Part shown: positions 56,015 through 64,000 of the stretch, in pieces
Position numbering within the stretch: the first letter of the stretch is position 1
Layout of the letters: each line of letters opens with the position of its first letter
Assembly (NCBI GenBank): GCA_023406895.1
Contig: JAEXTV010000036.1
Location: 1-64,000 of the forward strand
DNA length: 64,000 nucleotides
Source of the DNA: Bacillota bacterium
GTDB lineage: Bacteria; Bacillota; Clostridia; Christensenellales; SZUA-584
Reading direction: 5' to 3'
The notes under the pieces: model-generated
What the model was told of the DNA's origin: nothing
What the model saw: only the letters and a program-made list of their open reading frames with translations
Databases searched by the model: none
Made by a program: the position numbers and the translations under genes

Positions 56015-56797
56015 ATGAACTGCAAACCGATTGGTTTCTTTGATTCGGGCGTGGGCGGAATCAGCGTTCTTAAAACGGCGTTCCGGCTGATGCCAAACGA
56101 AAACTACATCTACTATGGCGACAATCTCAATGCCCCTTATGGAGAAAAATCGGAAGAGCAGATCAGAGCCCTGTCCTTAAACGCAGCCCAGTTTCTTTAC
56201 GCCAAAGGCGTCAAGACCATTGTGATTGCATGCAACACCGCCACAAGCACGTCGGTTTACGAGATGCGCGAAAAATTCAACATACCTGTTATCAGCATGG
56301 AGCCTGCTGTGAAGCCCGCATTAAACGAAACAAACGACGGGCGCGTGCTCGTGCTGGCGACGCCCGCCACCGTCACACAGGAGCGGTATTTGAGTTTGCT
56401 TAACAAGCTGAATGCGGGAGACCGTGTGGTCAGCGTGGGGTGCGGCGGCCTTGTGGAGCTCATCGAACAGGGACGCACCGATAAAGACAGCATACACGGC
56501 TACCTCAAACGCAAGCTCGCCTTTTTAAGCGGAGAGAAAATCGCCGCTGTCGTTCTCGGGTGTACGCATTACTCGTTCGCGGAAGCCGAAATCAAAAGCT
56601 ATATGGATGCGGCGTTTGAAACTGACTGCCGCGTCTATGATGGCCGTCACGGCACCGTACGGCACCTGAAAAACGTTCTGCTGGACAGCGACCTTGAATG
56701 CGCCCAAAACAGCGAGGGAAGCGTTTCATTTTTTTCATCGGATTTGAGCATACCGACAAATCACTTTCAACAGCTTTTTAACAGCTATAACGGTTAG
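56015..56797 (+). CDS. murI: Glutamate racemase
   Basis: 260 residues. Makes D-glutamate for peptidoglycan. The FFDSGVGGISVLK start (Asp and Ser of the active site), VIACNTATSTS (first catalytic Cys, about residue 72) and VLGCTHYSF (second catalytic Cys, about 183) are all in place. Start at 56015 follows GGGAGA. Single gene. Confidence 0.95.
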   Translation: MNCKPIGFFDSGVGGISVLKTAFRLMPNENYIYYGDNLNAPYGEKSEEQIRALSLNAAQFLYAKGVKTIVIACNTATSTSVYEMREKFNIPVISMEPAVKPALNETNDGRVLVLATPATVTQERYLSLLNKLNAGDRVVSVGCGGLVELIEQGRTDKDSIHGYLKRKLAFLSGEKIAAVVLGCTHYSFAEAEIKSYMDAAFETDCRVYDGRHGTVRHLKNVLLDSDLECAQNSEGSVSFFSSDLSIPTNHFQQLFNSYNG

Positions 56798-56891
56798 AAT
56801 TTCATTTTCTATTGATAATAATGTATTGAAGAACACTATATATTGTGTTAGTATATACCCCTACTACATGATAGCGTATACAGGAGGAAAT

Positions 56892-59099
56892 ATGAACTTA
56901 TCAAATAACGCACGTGTTGTGCTCGAAAGACGGTATTTGAAAAAGGATGAGAACGGTGTCTGCGAGCGCCCGGAAGACATGATCCACCGAGTGGCGGAGG
57001 CGATTGCGGCGGCCGACGCGGCATACGGCGGCAATACCATAGAAACCGCACAGGCGTTTTTTGATATGATGGATTCTCTTAAGTTTCTGCCCAATTCACC
57101 CACGCTGATGAACGCGGGGCGTGAGCTCGGGCAGCTCTCTGCCTGCTTTGTGCTCCCCGTGGAAGATACGATGGAGGGCATATTCGATACGCTCAAGAAC
57201 GCCGCGATGATTCACAAGAGCGGGGGCGGCACGGGATTTTCGTTTTCGCGCATTCGTCCGGCGGGCGCGAGCGTCAACTCCACGGGCGGCGTGGCAAGCG
57301 GGCCGATCAGCTTTATGAAGGTGTTTAACGCCTCCACGGAAGCGGTGAAGCAGGGCGGCACGCGCCGCGGTGCCAACATGGGCATATTGCGCGTCGATCA
57401 TCCCGATATTATGGAATTCATCAAATGCAAGAACGATTTGACCCAGATGACCAATTTCAACATCAGCGTGGGGCTTACGGAAAAGTTTATGCAGGCCGTG
57501 CAGACCGGCAAGAAATATGATCTGATCGATCCGCACACGAAAAAGAAAGCGGGCAGCCTTGGGGCCAGAGAGGTCTACGAGACCATCGTCGAAATGGCAT
57601 GGACGAGCGGTGAACCAGGCATTGTGTTTCTCGACCGCATCAACAAAGACAACCCGGTACCGGCCGCGGGCGAAATTGAGAGCACGAACCCGTGCGGCGA
57701 ACAGCCGCTGCTGCCTTATGAAAGCTGTAACTTGGGCTCACTCAACTTAAACGTGTTTGTAAAAAATGGCGCGGTCGATTTTGAGAGCCTCGGAGAAACG
57801 GTGGCGCTTGCGGTACACTTTCTCGATAACGTGATTGACGTGAACCGATACCCGCTGCCGAAGATTGAAGAGACAACAAAGAGCATGCGCAAAATCGGCC
57901 TCGGTGTGATGGGTTTTGCGGACATGCTCTATCAGCTCGGCATCCCGTACAACAGCGAAGAAGCGGTTCATATCGCGCGCGATCTCATGTCGTTCATTCA
58001 GCTGCGTGCGCGTGAGGCCTCTGCGGCACTGGCCTCGGTGCGCGGCAGCTTCCCGATGTTCGAGCAAAGTGTGTATAAAAAGCAGGGCGTGAAGGCGATG
58101 CGCAACGCGACGGTAACCACCATCGCGCCGACCGGCACGATTTCAATTATCGCGGGTACGTCCAGCGGCATCGAGCCCGTGTTTGCGATTTCGTACATCC
58201 GCAACGTGATGGACAACGATAAGCTCGTGGAGGTGCACCCGTATTTTGAGAAGGTGGCCCGTGAGCGGGGATTTTACGGCAACGAACTCATGCAGGCCAT
58301 CGCTCAAAAGGGCACACTGCATGGGATCAAGGAGATACCCGAAAATGTGCAGAACGTGTTTGTGACGGCGCATGACATCTCGCCCGACTATCATATCCGC
58401 ATGCAGAGCGCGTTTCAGGAATCCACCGATAACGCGGTTTCTAAAACCGTCAACTTTGCGCAGTCGGCCACAAAGGAAGATGTCCGCGCCGCGTATGATT
58501 TGGCTTATACGCTTGGGCTCAAAGGCGTCACGATTTATCGCGACGGCAGCCGTCAGGGGCAGGTGTTAAGCGTGGGAGAAAAGAAAGCTGAGCCGGGCGA
58601 AGCGCATGAAGAAGGCTCTGTGCTCGCGCCGCGCGAGCGCCCCGAAATCACCAAGGGCATCACGCAGAAAATCAAAATCGGCTGCGGCAATTTGTATGTC
58701 ACGGTCAATTACGATAACGAAGGCATTTGTGAGGTGTTTACGAATGTCGGGCGCGCGGGCGGATGCCCGTCTCAGTCCGAGGCGACGAGCCGCCTTGTTT
58801 CGATGGCGCTGCGTTCCGGTGTCGATGCAGACAGCATTATCGAACAGCTGCGCGGCATCCGCTGCCATTCCACACTGCGCCAAAAAGGCCTCAAAGTGCT
58901 CTCGTGCCCGGATGCCATCGGGCGTGTGCTTGAACGCGTGGTTGAGTTGCGCAACGGTGAAACACAGGTCCCGCAGCCGATAAACAGCGGCAGTGCGAAA
59001 AGCGGCGGGGCTGGTAAATGCCCCGAATGTGCGTCGCAATTGGAGCATGAAAGCGGCTGTGTGGTCTGCCGTTCGTGCGGATATTCGAAGTGTGGTTGA
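56892..59099 (+). CDS. nrdJ: Adenosylcobalamin-dependent ribonucleotide reductase (class II)
   Basis: 735 residues. Reduces ribonucleotides without oxygen using a B12 radical. LSACFVLPVEDTMEGIF (substrate-site Cys), the NPCGEQPLLPYESCNLGSLN active loop (radical Cys) and APTGTISIIAGTSSGIEP are the class II marks. A C-terminal zinc-type tail (CPECASQ...CVVCRSCGYSKCG) supplies the redox cysteines. AGGAGG precedes the ATG at 56892. There is no room for a cobalamin riboswitch in the 94-base gap. Confidence 0.95.
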   Translation: MNLSNNARVVLERRYLKKDENGVCERPEDMIHRVAEAIAAADAAYGGNTIETAQAFFDMMDSLKFLPNSPTLMNAGRELGQLSACFVLPVEDTMEGIFDTLKNAAMIHKSGGGTGFSFSRIRPAGASVNSTGGVASGPISFMKVFNASTEAVKQGGTRRGANMGILRVDHPDIMEFIKCKNDLTQMTNFNISVGLTEKFMQAVQTGKKYDLIDPHTKKKAGSLGAREVYETIVEMAWTSGEPGIVFLDRINKDNPVPAAGEIESTNPCGEQPLLPYESCNLGSLNLNVFVKNGAVDFESLGETVALAVHFLDNVIDVNRYPLPKIEETTKSMRKIGLGVMGFADMLYQLGIPYNSEEAVHIARDLMSFIQLRAREASAALASVRGSFPMFEQSVYKKQGVKAMRNATVTTIAPTGTISIIAGTSSGIEPVFAISYIRNVMDNDKLVEVHPYFEKVARERGFYGNELMQAIAQKGTLHGIKEIPENVQNVFVTAHDISPDYHIRMQSAFQESTDNAVSKTVNFAQSATKEDVRAAYDLAYTLGLKGVTIYRDGSRQGQVLSVGEKKAEPGEAHEEGSVLAPRERPEITKGITQKIKIGCGNLYVTVNYDNEGICEVFTNVGRAGGCPSQSEATSRLVSMALRSGVDADSIIEQLRGIRCHSTLRQKGLKVLSCPDAIGRVLERVVELRNGETQVPQPINSGSAKSGGAGKCPECASQLEHESGCVVCRSCGYSKCG

Positions 59100-59168
59100 A
59101 TTAACGGAAATTTACGTTGTGCAACAGGTGCTTTTCATATATAATTTTTGTTGAAAATGATGTTTTGA

Positions 59169-59195
59169 TGGAACAAAATGTGTTTCATCTGCGTC
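59169..59195 (+). promoter_or_regulatory. Possible ECF-sigma promoter
   Basis: TGGAAC (59169-59174), 17 bases, CGTC (59192-59195), close to the TGAAAC-N16-CGTC pattern of SigM/SigW-type sigma factors. It lies 26 bases before an anti-sigma-like gene, which would suit autoregulation. Confidence 0.35.
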
Positions 59196-59220
59196 ATAAT
59201 GGTGAGAAAAGCGGTTAAGG

Positions 59221-60150
59221 ATGTGGTGGGGGATGGATTGCAGGATTGCACAAGAGAATATCGATCTGTTTGTTGACGGTTTGCTCAGTGAAAAAGAGCG
59301 TCAGCAGCTTTTGGAGCATGCGGCGTCCTGCGAGGCGTGCCAAAAGGCTGTTGATGATGCAGTCCGCCTAAAGAACGCGCTTGCGTCTCTTCCTGAGATA
59401 GAACCGCCGAAAGGGCTTGCCATGTCTGCCATTAAGAAAGCAAAAACAAAAAAACCGTTGTTTGTGTATATATCCGCCGCCACCGCGGCTGTCGCCGCTG
59501 TGATCGCGCTCGTCGTGGTGCTGACGCCCGGCCTCAGTTTGGATAACGGCACAAGATTGTCCCAGCAGATGGATTCGATGTCGGCAAAAGGAGAATCCGC
59601 GGCTGCGGCCGAAATGGCTTCGGTTGAGCCCGAAATGGGCTATACGCTTGAAGCTCCGGCGGGGGCAATGGAGGACGCGGCAGACGAAGCATGGCCGGAG
59701 GAATCGGAAGAAGCCGTGCAGGCGCCCCCCAGAGACATGAGCGCGTATGTGTACGCCAGCGAAGAAGACTTTGTAGCGGCTGAACAGAGCAGCTATTATA
59801 AGCCTGCGGCCCTGCCGGAGGGGGCTGGACTTGCGAGCATTTCGATGGACGAGGAGTCCTTCGTGTTTACGTACAGCCTTGCTGACGGCGGCCAGTTCAC
59901 ATTCGCCTGGCTCGATGCGCTCGTCGACAACGGCCTGAAAGACTGGCTCAAGGAAAAATACGGTGATCTGTCTGAGCTCACTTACGAAGGCGGTTTCTAC
60001 ACTTTCAAGGGAGAAGGTATCACGGATGTTTACTGGCAGCAGGAGGGGGATTCGTTCCATGCCGCCGTACCGTCCTCATGGACAGCTCAAGACATCGCGG
60101 CTTACTGCCAAGCGCAGTTTGTCGAGGTGCTGGATACTGACGAACAATAG
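59221..60150 (+). CDS. Anti-sigma-factor-like zf-HC2 membrane protein
   Basis: 309 residues. The N-terminal zinc-binding anti-sigma domain has the H-x3-C-x2-C pattern (His33, Cys37, Cys40). One transmembrane helix (about 80-102) follows, then an acidic Ala/Glu/Met-rich linker (about 110-180) and an extracytoplasmic region that is beta-rich. Such proteins hold an ECF sigma factor at the membrane. No sigma gene is next to it, which is unusual. The ATG at 59233 is an alternative start. Confidence 0.72.
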   Translation: MWWGMDCRIAQENIDLFVDGLLSEKERQQLLEHAASCEACQKAVDDAVRLKNALASLPEIEPPKGLAMSAIKKAKTKKPLFVYISAATAAVAAVIALVVVLTPGLSLDNGTRLSQQMDSMSAKGESAAAAEMASVEPEMGYTLEAPAGAMEDAADEAWPEESEEAVQAPPRDMSAYVYASEEDFVAAEQSSYYKPAALPEGAGLASISMDEESFVFTYSLADGGQFTFAWLDALVDNGLKDWLKEKYGDLSELTYEGGFYTFKGEGITDVYWQQEGDSFHAAVPSSWTAQDIAAYCQAQFVEVLDTDEQ

Positions 60151-60178
60151 TAAGATAGTATAGAATATCAAAGAAGAT

Positions 60179-60206
60179 AACAGGGAGCCCTCGTTCCCTG
60201 TTTTTT
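60179..60206 (+). terminator. Terminator of the anti-sigma-like gene
   Basis: AACAGGGA and TCCCTGTT around an 8-base loop, ending in six T. About 28 bases past the stop. Confidence 0.82.
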
Positions 60207-60860
60207 AATGTCTAGCTATTACCGGTGGTTGGGATTGCCGATCATTAAATCCGATAGCGGCAGTCAGTCTGAATGAGTCTTGTGTCCGTTCATAAACTCC
60301 CTGCGTCAAATGGGACGATGTTCGCGTTACCAATGGCCCCCTCAAGAGGGGGCTGTCACCGTCAGGTGACTGGGGGAGTGATTTGTGTCCCATAAAAAAA
60401 CTGCTATTGCGTGAACTCCCTCCGTCAAATGCCGGAGTGGCATCCGCCATTTGCCACCTCCCTCCAGAGGGAGGCAAGGGAGATGCGCTTCATTGGCTTC
60501 ATCGAATGGATGTTACCAATAGGCGACTGAGGAACATGCCATCAATCATACATGCGATGAAGATGCCTCCTTTTGAAAGGAGGTGGCACGCGAAGCGTGA
60601 CGGAGGATTGCTTATTCTGTCATTTTAGACGGTCGATCACATTTTGACACCCGATCAGGGTGAATCGGGAACTAGCGCGAATGGGCGACTGACGCATGAA
60701 CACTCCCTCCGTCAAATGCGGGAAGAACATCCGCCATTTGCCACCTCCCTCCAGAGGGAGGCATGGGCAATGCGTATAATTGGCTTCATCGCATGGTTGT
60801 CACTGTCAGGTGACTTGGGGTTTTAAGTGAGACTAGTGAGGTTTTTTAGTTGCCTTTTAT

Positions 60861-60969
60861 CAATCCTCAGTCAGCTTACGCTGACAGCTCCTTTTCAAAG
60901 GAGCCTTGGGTGCTCAGAATAATGCCTCCTTTTGAAAGGAGGTGGCACGCGCAGCGTGACGGAGGATTG
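60861..60969. repeat. MITE-like element (family B, inverted copy)
   Basis: 109 bases from CAATCCTC to GAGGATTG, in the opposite order to 19682-19787: the GTCAGC...GCTGAC hairpin comes first and the CACGCGCAGCGTG hairpin last. The middle spacer differs. Confidence 0.65.
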
Positions 60970-61006
60970 CCTATCACAAAATGGCTGGGTGACGAAAAAC
61001 AATCTC

Positions 61007-61903
61007 TTATTCAATTGATACGCTTTCCTCAATCTGCACTTTCTTTTGCGGCAGAATCAGCAGCATCGATGTGCGCTTCTGATACGCGTCGTAATCATTT
61101 TTTGTTTCTGTCAGCCGGTTTTCCATCATCGGTATGCTGATCAGCACGAACAGCAGCGTCATCAGCACGGGCGCTATCACCGTCCACCACAGCGCGCTTT
61201 GCGTGCCCATCTGTATCAGCCACACGCCCCACCACAAAGACACCTCTCCAAAATAGTTCGGGTGACGTGAGTATTTCCAGAGCCCCGTCTCAATATTTCT
61301 GCCACTGCCCGCATTTTCTTTTCTGAACCGGCGCATCTGGCCGTCCGAAACGATCTGCAGTGCCACCGCGCTGAGGCAGACCGCGAAGCCGAGAACAGAC
61401 ACGATGCCGATCGCATCCGTGCCTGAAACCACGCAGAAATAAGCGGGAATAAGATTCACGAAAACGAAAAGCGTGGGGATCATGTTGATGCCGAAAAAGT
61501 TGGTGAGAAGCCAGAGCTTCGGATTCTTGTCGTGCAGCATCGTGTAGCGCCAGTCCTGATGCGCCATGCCGCGCCAGCCGACAATCCAGTTCAGCGTGAG
61601 ACGAATGCCCCAGATAGCAAACAAGGCGATATAAAGCATGTCCACAGCATCCAGATGCCCCGCGTCGAGCAGGAAGCAGATGTACAGCGCGAGCGGCGCG
61701 ACGCTCCAATAAGGGTCATACAGGCTCGCGTTTTTGAAGATGAGCCCAATGGCCCACACAACCACGGTCGCGGCGGCATCGGCAATGAGGTAAGCGAACA
61801 GACCCTGAAACGGCAGCAACGCAAACACAAGCAGCCCGATCACAAACGCGGCGGCATAAACAAGAAGAACGATCAGCAAAGAAAGGCTCTTGGATAATTT
61901 CAT
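61007..61903 (-). CDS. DUF1295 / steroid 5-alpha-reductase-like membrane protein
   Basis: 298 residues with about six to seven transmembrane segments. The C-terminal part RNIETGLWKYSRHPNYFGEVSLWWG, and the final ENRLTETKNDYDAYQKRTS, are the marks of the DUF1295/isoprenylcysteine methyltransferase-like superfamily. The exact reaction is unknown; lipid-like substrates are likely. I start at 61903, where GAGG lies 10 bases upstream. Alone in its orientation. Confidence 0.82.
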   Translation of the reverse strand: MKLSKSLSLLIVLLVYAAAFVIGLLVFALLPFQGLFAYLIADAAATVVVWAIGLIFKNASLYDPYWSVAPLALYICFLLDAGHLDAVDMLYIALFAIWGIRLTLNWIVGWRGMAHQDWRYTMLHDKNPKLWLLTNFFGINMIPTLFVFVNLIPAYFCVVSGTDAIGIVSVLGFAVCLSAVALQIVSDGQMRRFRKENAGSGRNIETGLWKYSRHPNYFGEVSLWWGVWLIQMGTQSALWWTVIAPVLMTLLFVLISIPMMENRLTETKNDYDAYQKRTSMLLILPQKKVQIEESVSIE

Positions 61904-61978
61904 GATATAATACCTCATTATTTTATCTATGATGTATTATACAACAAATCAGAGCCCTGAAACTACAGGGGGCGGACG

Positions 61979-63001
61979 TTATTTCTTTCTGCCGCCCATG
62001 CCGCCCATCATATTGCCCATCATGTTCATCATATTCATCATGTTGCTCATATTGCCCATGCCGCTCATGTTACCCATGTTACCCATGTTGCCCATATTGC
62101 CCATATTGCCCATATTACCCATGCCGCCCGAATAGCCCATGTTGCCCGAGTTGCCTGCGTTTCCTGTGTGGCCTGAACCGTCCGAATAGCCCATGTTGCT
62201 GGCATTGCTGCCTGAATAGCCCCCGTTGCCGTTGAAACCGCCCGCATTATTGCCCGAGTAGCCCTCGTTGCCGTTGAAGCCGCTCGCATTGCCATTGAAA
62301 CCGCCGGTGTTGTTGCCCATGTTTCCCGTGTTGCCTGAGTTGCCCATGCCGCCCATGAACTTGAACATGTCTTCGGGCTTAAAGCTGCCCATATTGCCCA
62401 TCATGCGCATCATGTTTTGCATATTGCGGAACTTGCCTTGTTCTTCCGGCGGCATAAACATGGACAGGGCGTCAAACATCTGTTCTGGTGATGATGCGTT
62501 CATATTTCTGAGCTTCTCCATTCTGCGCGTCATGCGCTCAAAGTTATCCTGCATGCGGGCTGATTGAGCGAGCCCTTGCATCATGGCCTTTGTATCGCTG
62601 CCCGCGTATTGGGACAGTACGTCGATCAGAGCCTGCTGACGCGCCAGCCGTGAAAACGAATTGAGCCCTGCGCCGCTGCGATTCGGAGCGGATACGGGCG
62701 GATGAAGGCGATATTCTTCTGTCATATGCTGAGCGCTGAAAATGCTATGTATGGCTTCTTTGTCTCCGTTGCTCACGTAAGGCTCAATTTTCTTAAGCAT
62801 TTCGAAAGTGGATTGGCGGTTCAAGCCATCTTTCAGCGTCATGGCCAGCAGGAAACTGAGCTCGGGAGAAAACGACGCGTGGCCGATGATATCCCCGTAG
62901 CCCATCGGTTTGGCGGGCTGAGCCTGAGGCTGCATCGTCTTTGTTTGCTGGGGCTGCGGTCTGCGCGGCGTGGGGCGCGAACCGAATGGAAACCTTGGCA
63001 T
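61979..63001 (-). CDS. Repeat protein rich in Gly, Asn and Met
   Basis: 340 residues. A short basic, Pro/Gln-rich head (RFPFGSRPTPRRPQPQQ) and a helical central part (about 30-220) are followed by a low-complexity tail. Here GGFNGN and GYSGN motifs lead into Gly-Asn-Met triplets repeated about six times, then SNMMNMMNMMGNMMGG. I do not recognise a family. The triplets come from 9-base DNA repeats and are open to slippage. Start at 63001 follows AAAGGAGAG. Divergent from the small gene at 63130; they may be related in function. Confidence 0.7.
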   Translation of the reverse strand: MPRFPFGSRPTPRRPQPQQTKTMQPQAQPAKPMGYGDIIGHASFSPELSFLLAMTLKDGLNRQSTFEMLKKIEPYVSNGDKEAIHSIFSAQHMTEEYRLHPPVSAPNRSGAGLNSFSRLARQQALIDVLSQYAGSDTKAMMQGLAQSARMQDNFERMTRRMEKLRNMNASSPEQMFDALSMFMPPEEQGKFRNMQNMMRMMGNMGSFKPEDMFKFMGGMGNSGNTGNMGNNTGGFNGNASGFNGNEGYSGNNAGGFNGNGGYSGSNASNMGYSDGSGHTGNAGNSGNMGYSGGMGNMGNMGNMGNMGNMGNMSGMGNMSNMMNMMNMMGNMMGGMGGRKK

Positions 63002-63129
63002 AAAGATCTCTCCTTTATAATCTGATCTTTTATCATCGTATGCCAAATGGCGCGCGACCGTGCACTTTGGCGGCCGCGGCGAATATATATAGACAAAAGG
63101 GTAGCAAAAACATAAGGGAGGGGACATAT

Positions 63130-63465
63130 ATGCCGAAAAAAGATCTGCGGCAGATGAAGAATGATAAGGCACGGTGCAGCCAGGAAGAGCTTCGCGAGAC
63201 GGCGAAGAAACTCAATGTCGACCCGAATACCATTGAGGAAAGCAGTGTCAGAAGTATTGAGGATACGATTGCGCAGTATGAGAACAAGAGCGAAGGCGAA
63301 CTGATGGGCGACCTGGAACGCATGATCTCTCAAGGACGCAAGGACGGCTCTTTCTCCGATGATATGCTCGAAGGGTTTATTCAGAACGTCGCGCCCATGC
63401 TCGATAACGAACAGCGCAAAAAGCTGGAGAGCATCGCGCAAATGATCAAGATGAATCAGATTTAG
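63130..63465 (+). CDS. Small conserved-looking helical protein
   Basis: 111 residues, charged and mostly helical (KKDLRQMKNDKARCSQEEL, then RSIEDTIAQYENKSEGELMGDLERM). No membrane segment or known motif. The good GGAGGGG site before ATG 63130 supports a real gene, and the head-to-head arrangement with the Gly/Asn/Met protein is notable. Function unknown. Confidence 0.65.
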   Translation: MPKKDLRQMKNDKARCSQEELRETAKKLNVDPNTIEESSVRSIEDTIAQYENKSEGELMGDLERMISQGRKDGSFSDDMLEGFIQNVAPMLDNEQRKKLESIAQMIKMNQI

Positions 63466-63776
63466 CTTGTAAAAACAAACTTTGGAAGCTGCCTTGGCGC
63501 TAAGCCGCTCCGTAACGCCTGCGCGATTGGGGATACCGGGTTTTGCATTGTTCCGCACCGCCAAACCTCAAAACAGGGACGCGACTTTTTTGCTTTGGCT
63601 TTTTTAGCTGTATAAAAATATGTTCACTTTCATTATCGAAGCTTTTTATTCGTGTGAATCGCTGATCCGTGCATTGACATGCTGATCTGATATGTATTTT
63701 GACAACATCGAATAGATGGTGTGAATCTGGCATGCCGTATGGTATAATGCAAAAAGATTACGGAGAGGATTGTTGT
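63466..63776. other. Spacer before murG
   Basis: A GC-rich first half without clear features, a T-rich stretch, two TTGACA words (about 63674-63679 and 63699-63704) in a partly repeated context, and the murG promoter at the right end. No gene seen. Confidence 0.4.
63740..63748 (+). promoter_or_regulatory. Extended -10 promoter of murG
   Basis: TGG directly before TATAAT (63743-63748); the -35 at 17 bases is poor. About 29 bases before the start. Confidence 0.5.
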
Positions 63777-64000
63777 ATGAACAAAACAGTCGTACTGACG
63801 GGCGGCGGAACGGCCGGCCATGTGACGCCGAATCTGGCGCTGATTCCCAAGCTGAAACAGATGGGTTTTGATATCGAATACATAGGCACGAAAAACGGTA
63901 TGGAGAGGGAGATCATCGGCAAAACAGATTTGCCGTACCATGTGATCAGTGCGGGCAAGCTGCGGCGCTATTTCAGCCTCAAAAACTTTACCGACCCCGC
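63777..64000 (+). CDS. murG: MurG (UDP-GlcNAc:lipid I transferase), 5' part
   Basis: The first 74 codons of MurG, cut by the window edge. VVLTGGGTAGHVTPNLALIP is the glycine-rich loop of the GT28 family that makes lipid II, followed by GTKNGMEREII. ATG at 63777 is preceded by GAGAGG. It would act at the inner face of the membrane. Confidence 0.92.
   Translation, partial: MNKTVVLTGGGTAGHVTPNLALIPKLKQMGFDIEYIGTKNGMEREIIGKTDLPYHVISAGKLRRYFSLKNFTDP

Larger units (their letters stand above)
60151..61006. repeat. Repeat-rich spacer
   Basis: Begins with a terminator, then a dense set of repeat pieces: CTCCGTCAAATGC..., CCATTTGCCACCTCCCTCCAGAGGGAGG (near 60450-60475 and 60735-60762, in partly duplicated 90-base blocks), a family B fragment (about 60562-60610) and a full inverted family B element (60861-60969). 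Short open frames here follow the repeats and are not genes. Confidence 0.65.

Noticed and set aside
56798..56891. Cobalamin riboswitch before nrdJ
   Set aside because: The gap is only 94 bases and carries no B12 box or the needed stems.

Overview
The window reads as a chromosomal stretch from an anaerobic, endospore-forming member of the Clostridia. The pointers are a germination protease beside two SpoIIP-type genes, a multimeric [FeFe] hydrogenase with a second, sensor-type [FeFe] hydrogenase, a flavodiiron protein, a class II (B12-dependent) ribonucleotide reductase, a probable Re-citrate synthase, and Bacillus/Clostridium-type control elements (a PyrR attenuator, an ArgR-like box, a Rex-like site). 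Genes are GC-rich while the spacers hold many short repeat families. No rRNA, tRNA, CRISPR array, phage or insertion sequence with a transposase was seen. A gene start at the left edge and murG at the right edge are cut by the window.

Layout. 1-9.6 kb: repeat-filled spacer, rqcH divergent from proA, a zinc-dependent phospholipase C-like gene with an unusual structured leader, a DUF3795 protein, a Phd/Doc-type pair whose toxin lacks the Fic histidine, and argGH. 9.8-13.1 kb: tig-clpP-clpX protein quality-control cluster. 13.8-19.6 kb: a zinc-ribbon membrane protein, a cysteine desulfurase-thiI pair and a flavodiiron protein. 20.0-29.8 kb (minus strand): an acetyltransferase, then a large hydrogen-metabolism block with a sensory half (two DRTGG-like proteins, an RsbW-like ATPase, a sensor [FeFe] hydrogenase, a PHP protein) and an enzyme half (hndA, a second ATPase, hndB, hndC, hndD), preceded by a SPOR-domain protein. 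30-34.2 kb: DegV, a glutaredoxin-like protein, an aminotransferase and Re-citrate synthase.

34.3-45.2 kb is a complete de novo UMP pathway in one orientation (pyrR, pyrB, pyrC, pyrF, carA, carB, pyrK, pyrD, pyrE) behind a PyrR-type attenuator. 45.6-50 kb: a secreted GH10 xylanase with two LacI-type operators, an acetyltransferase and a small ABC exporter. 50-54 kb: gpr followed by a tandem duplication of spoIIP. 54-64 kb: a YcxB-like gene beside a 5'-truncated copy of itself, an SDR with an altered catalytic residue, murI, nrdJ, an anti-sigma-like protein, a DUF1295-type membrane protein, a Gly/Asn/Met-repeat protein, a small conserved-looking protein and the start of murG.

The most unusual item is the 5' leader of the phospholipase-like gene (about 5334-5474, minus strand): a long rod-like hairpin, then a strong intrinsic terminator whose 5' arm can instead pair with the closing stem of the rod. 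This is riboswitch architecture that I could not match to a class I know. The paired sensor/enzyme hydrogenase block with two stand-alone ATPases is the other system worth attention.
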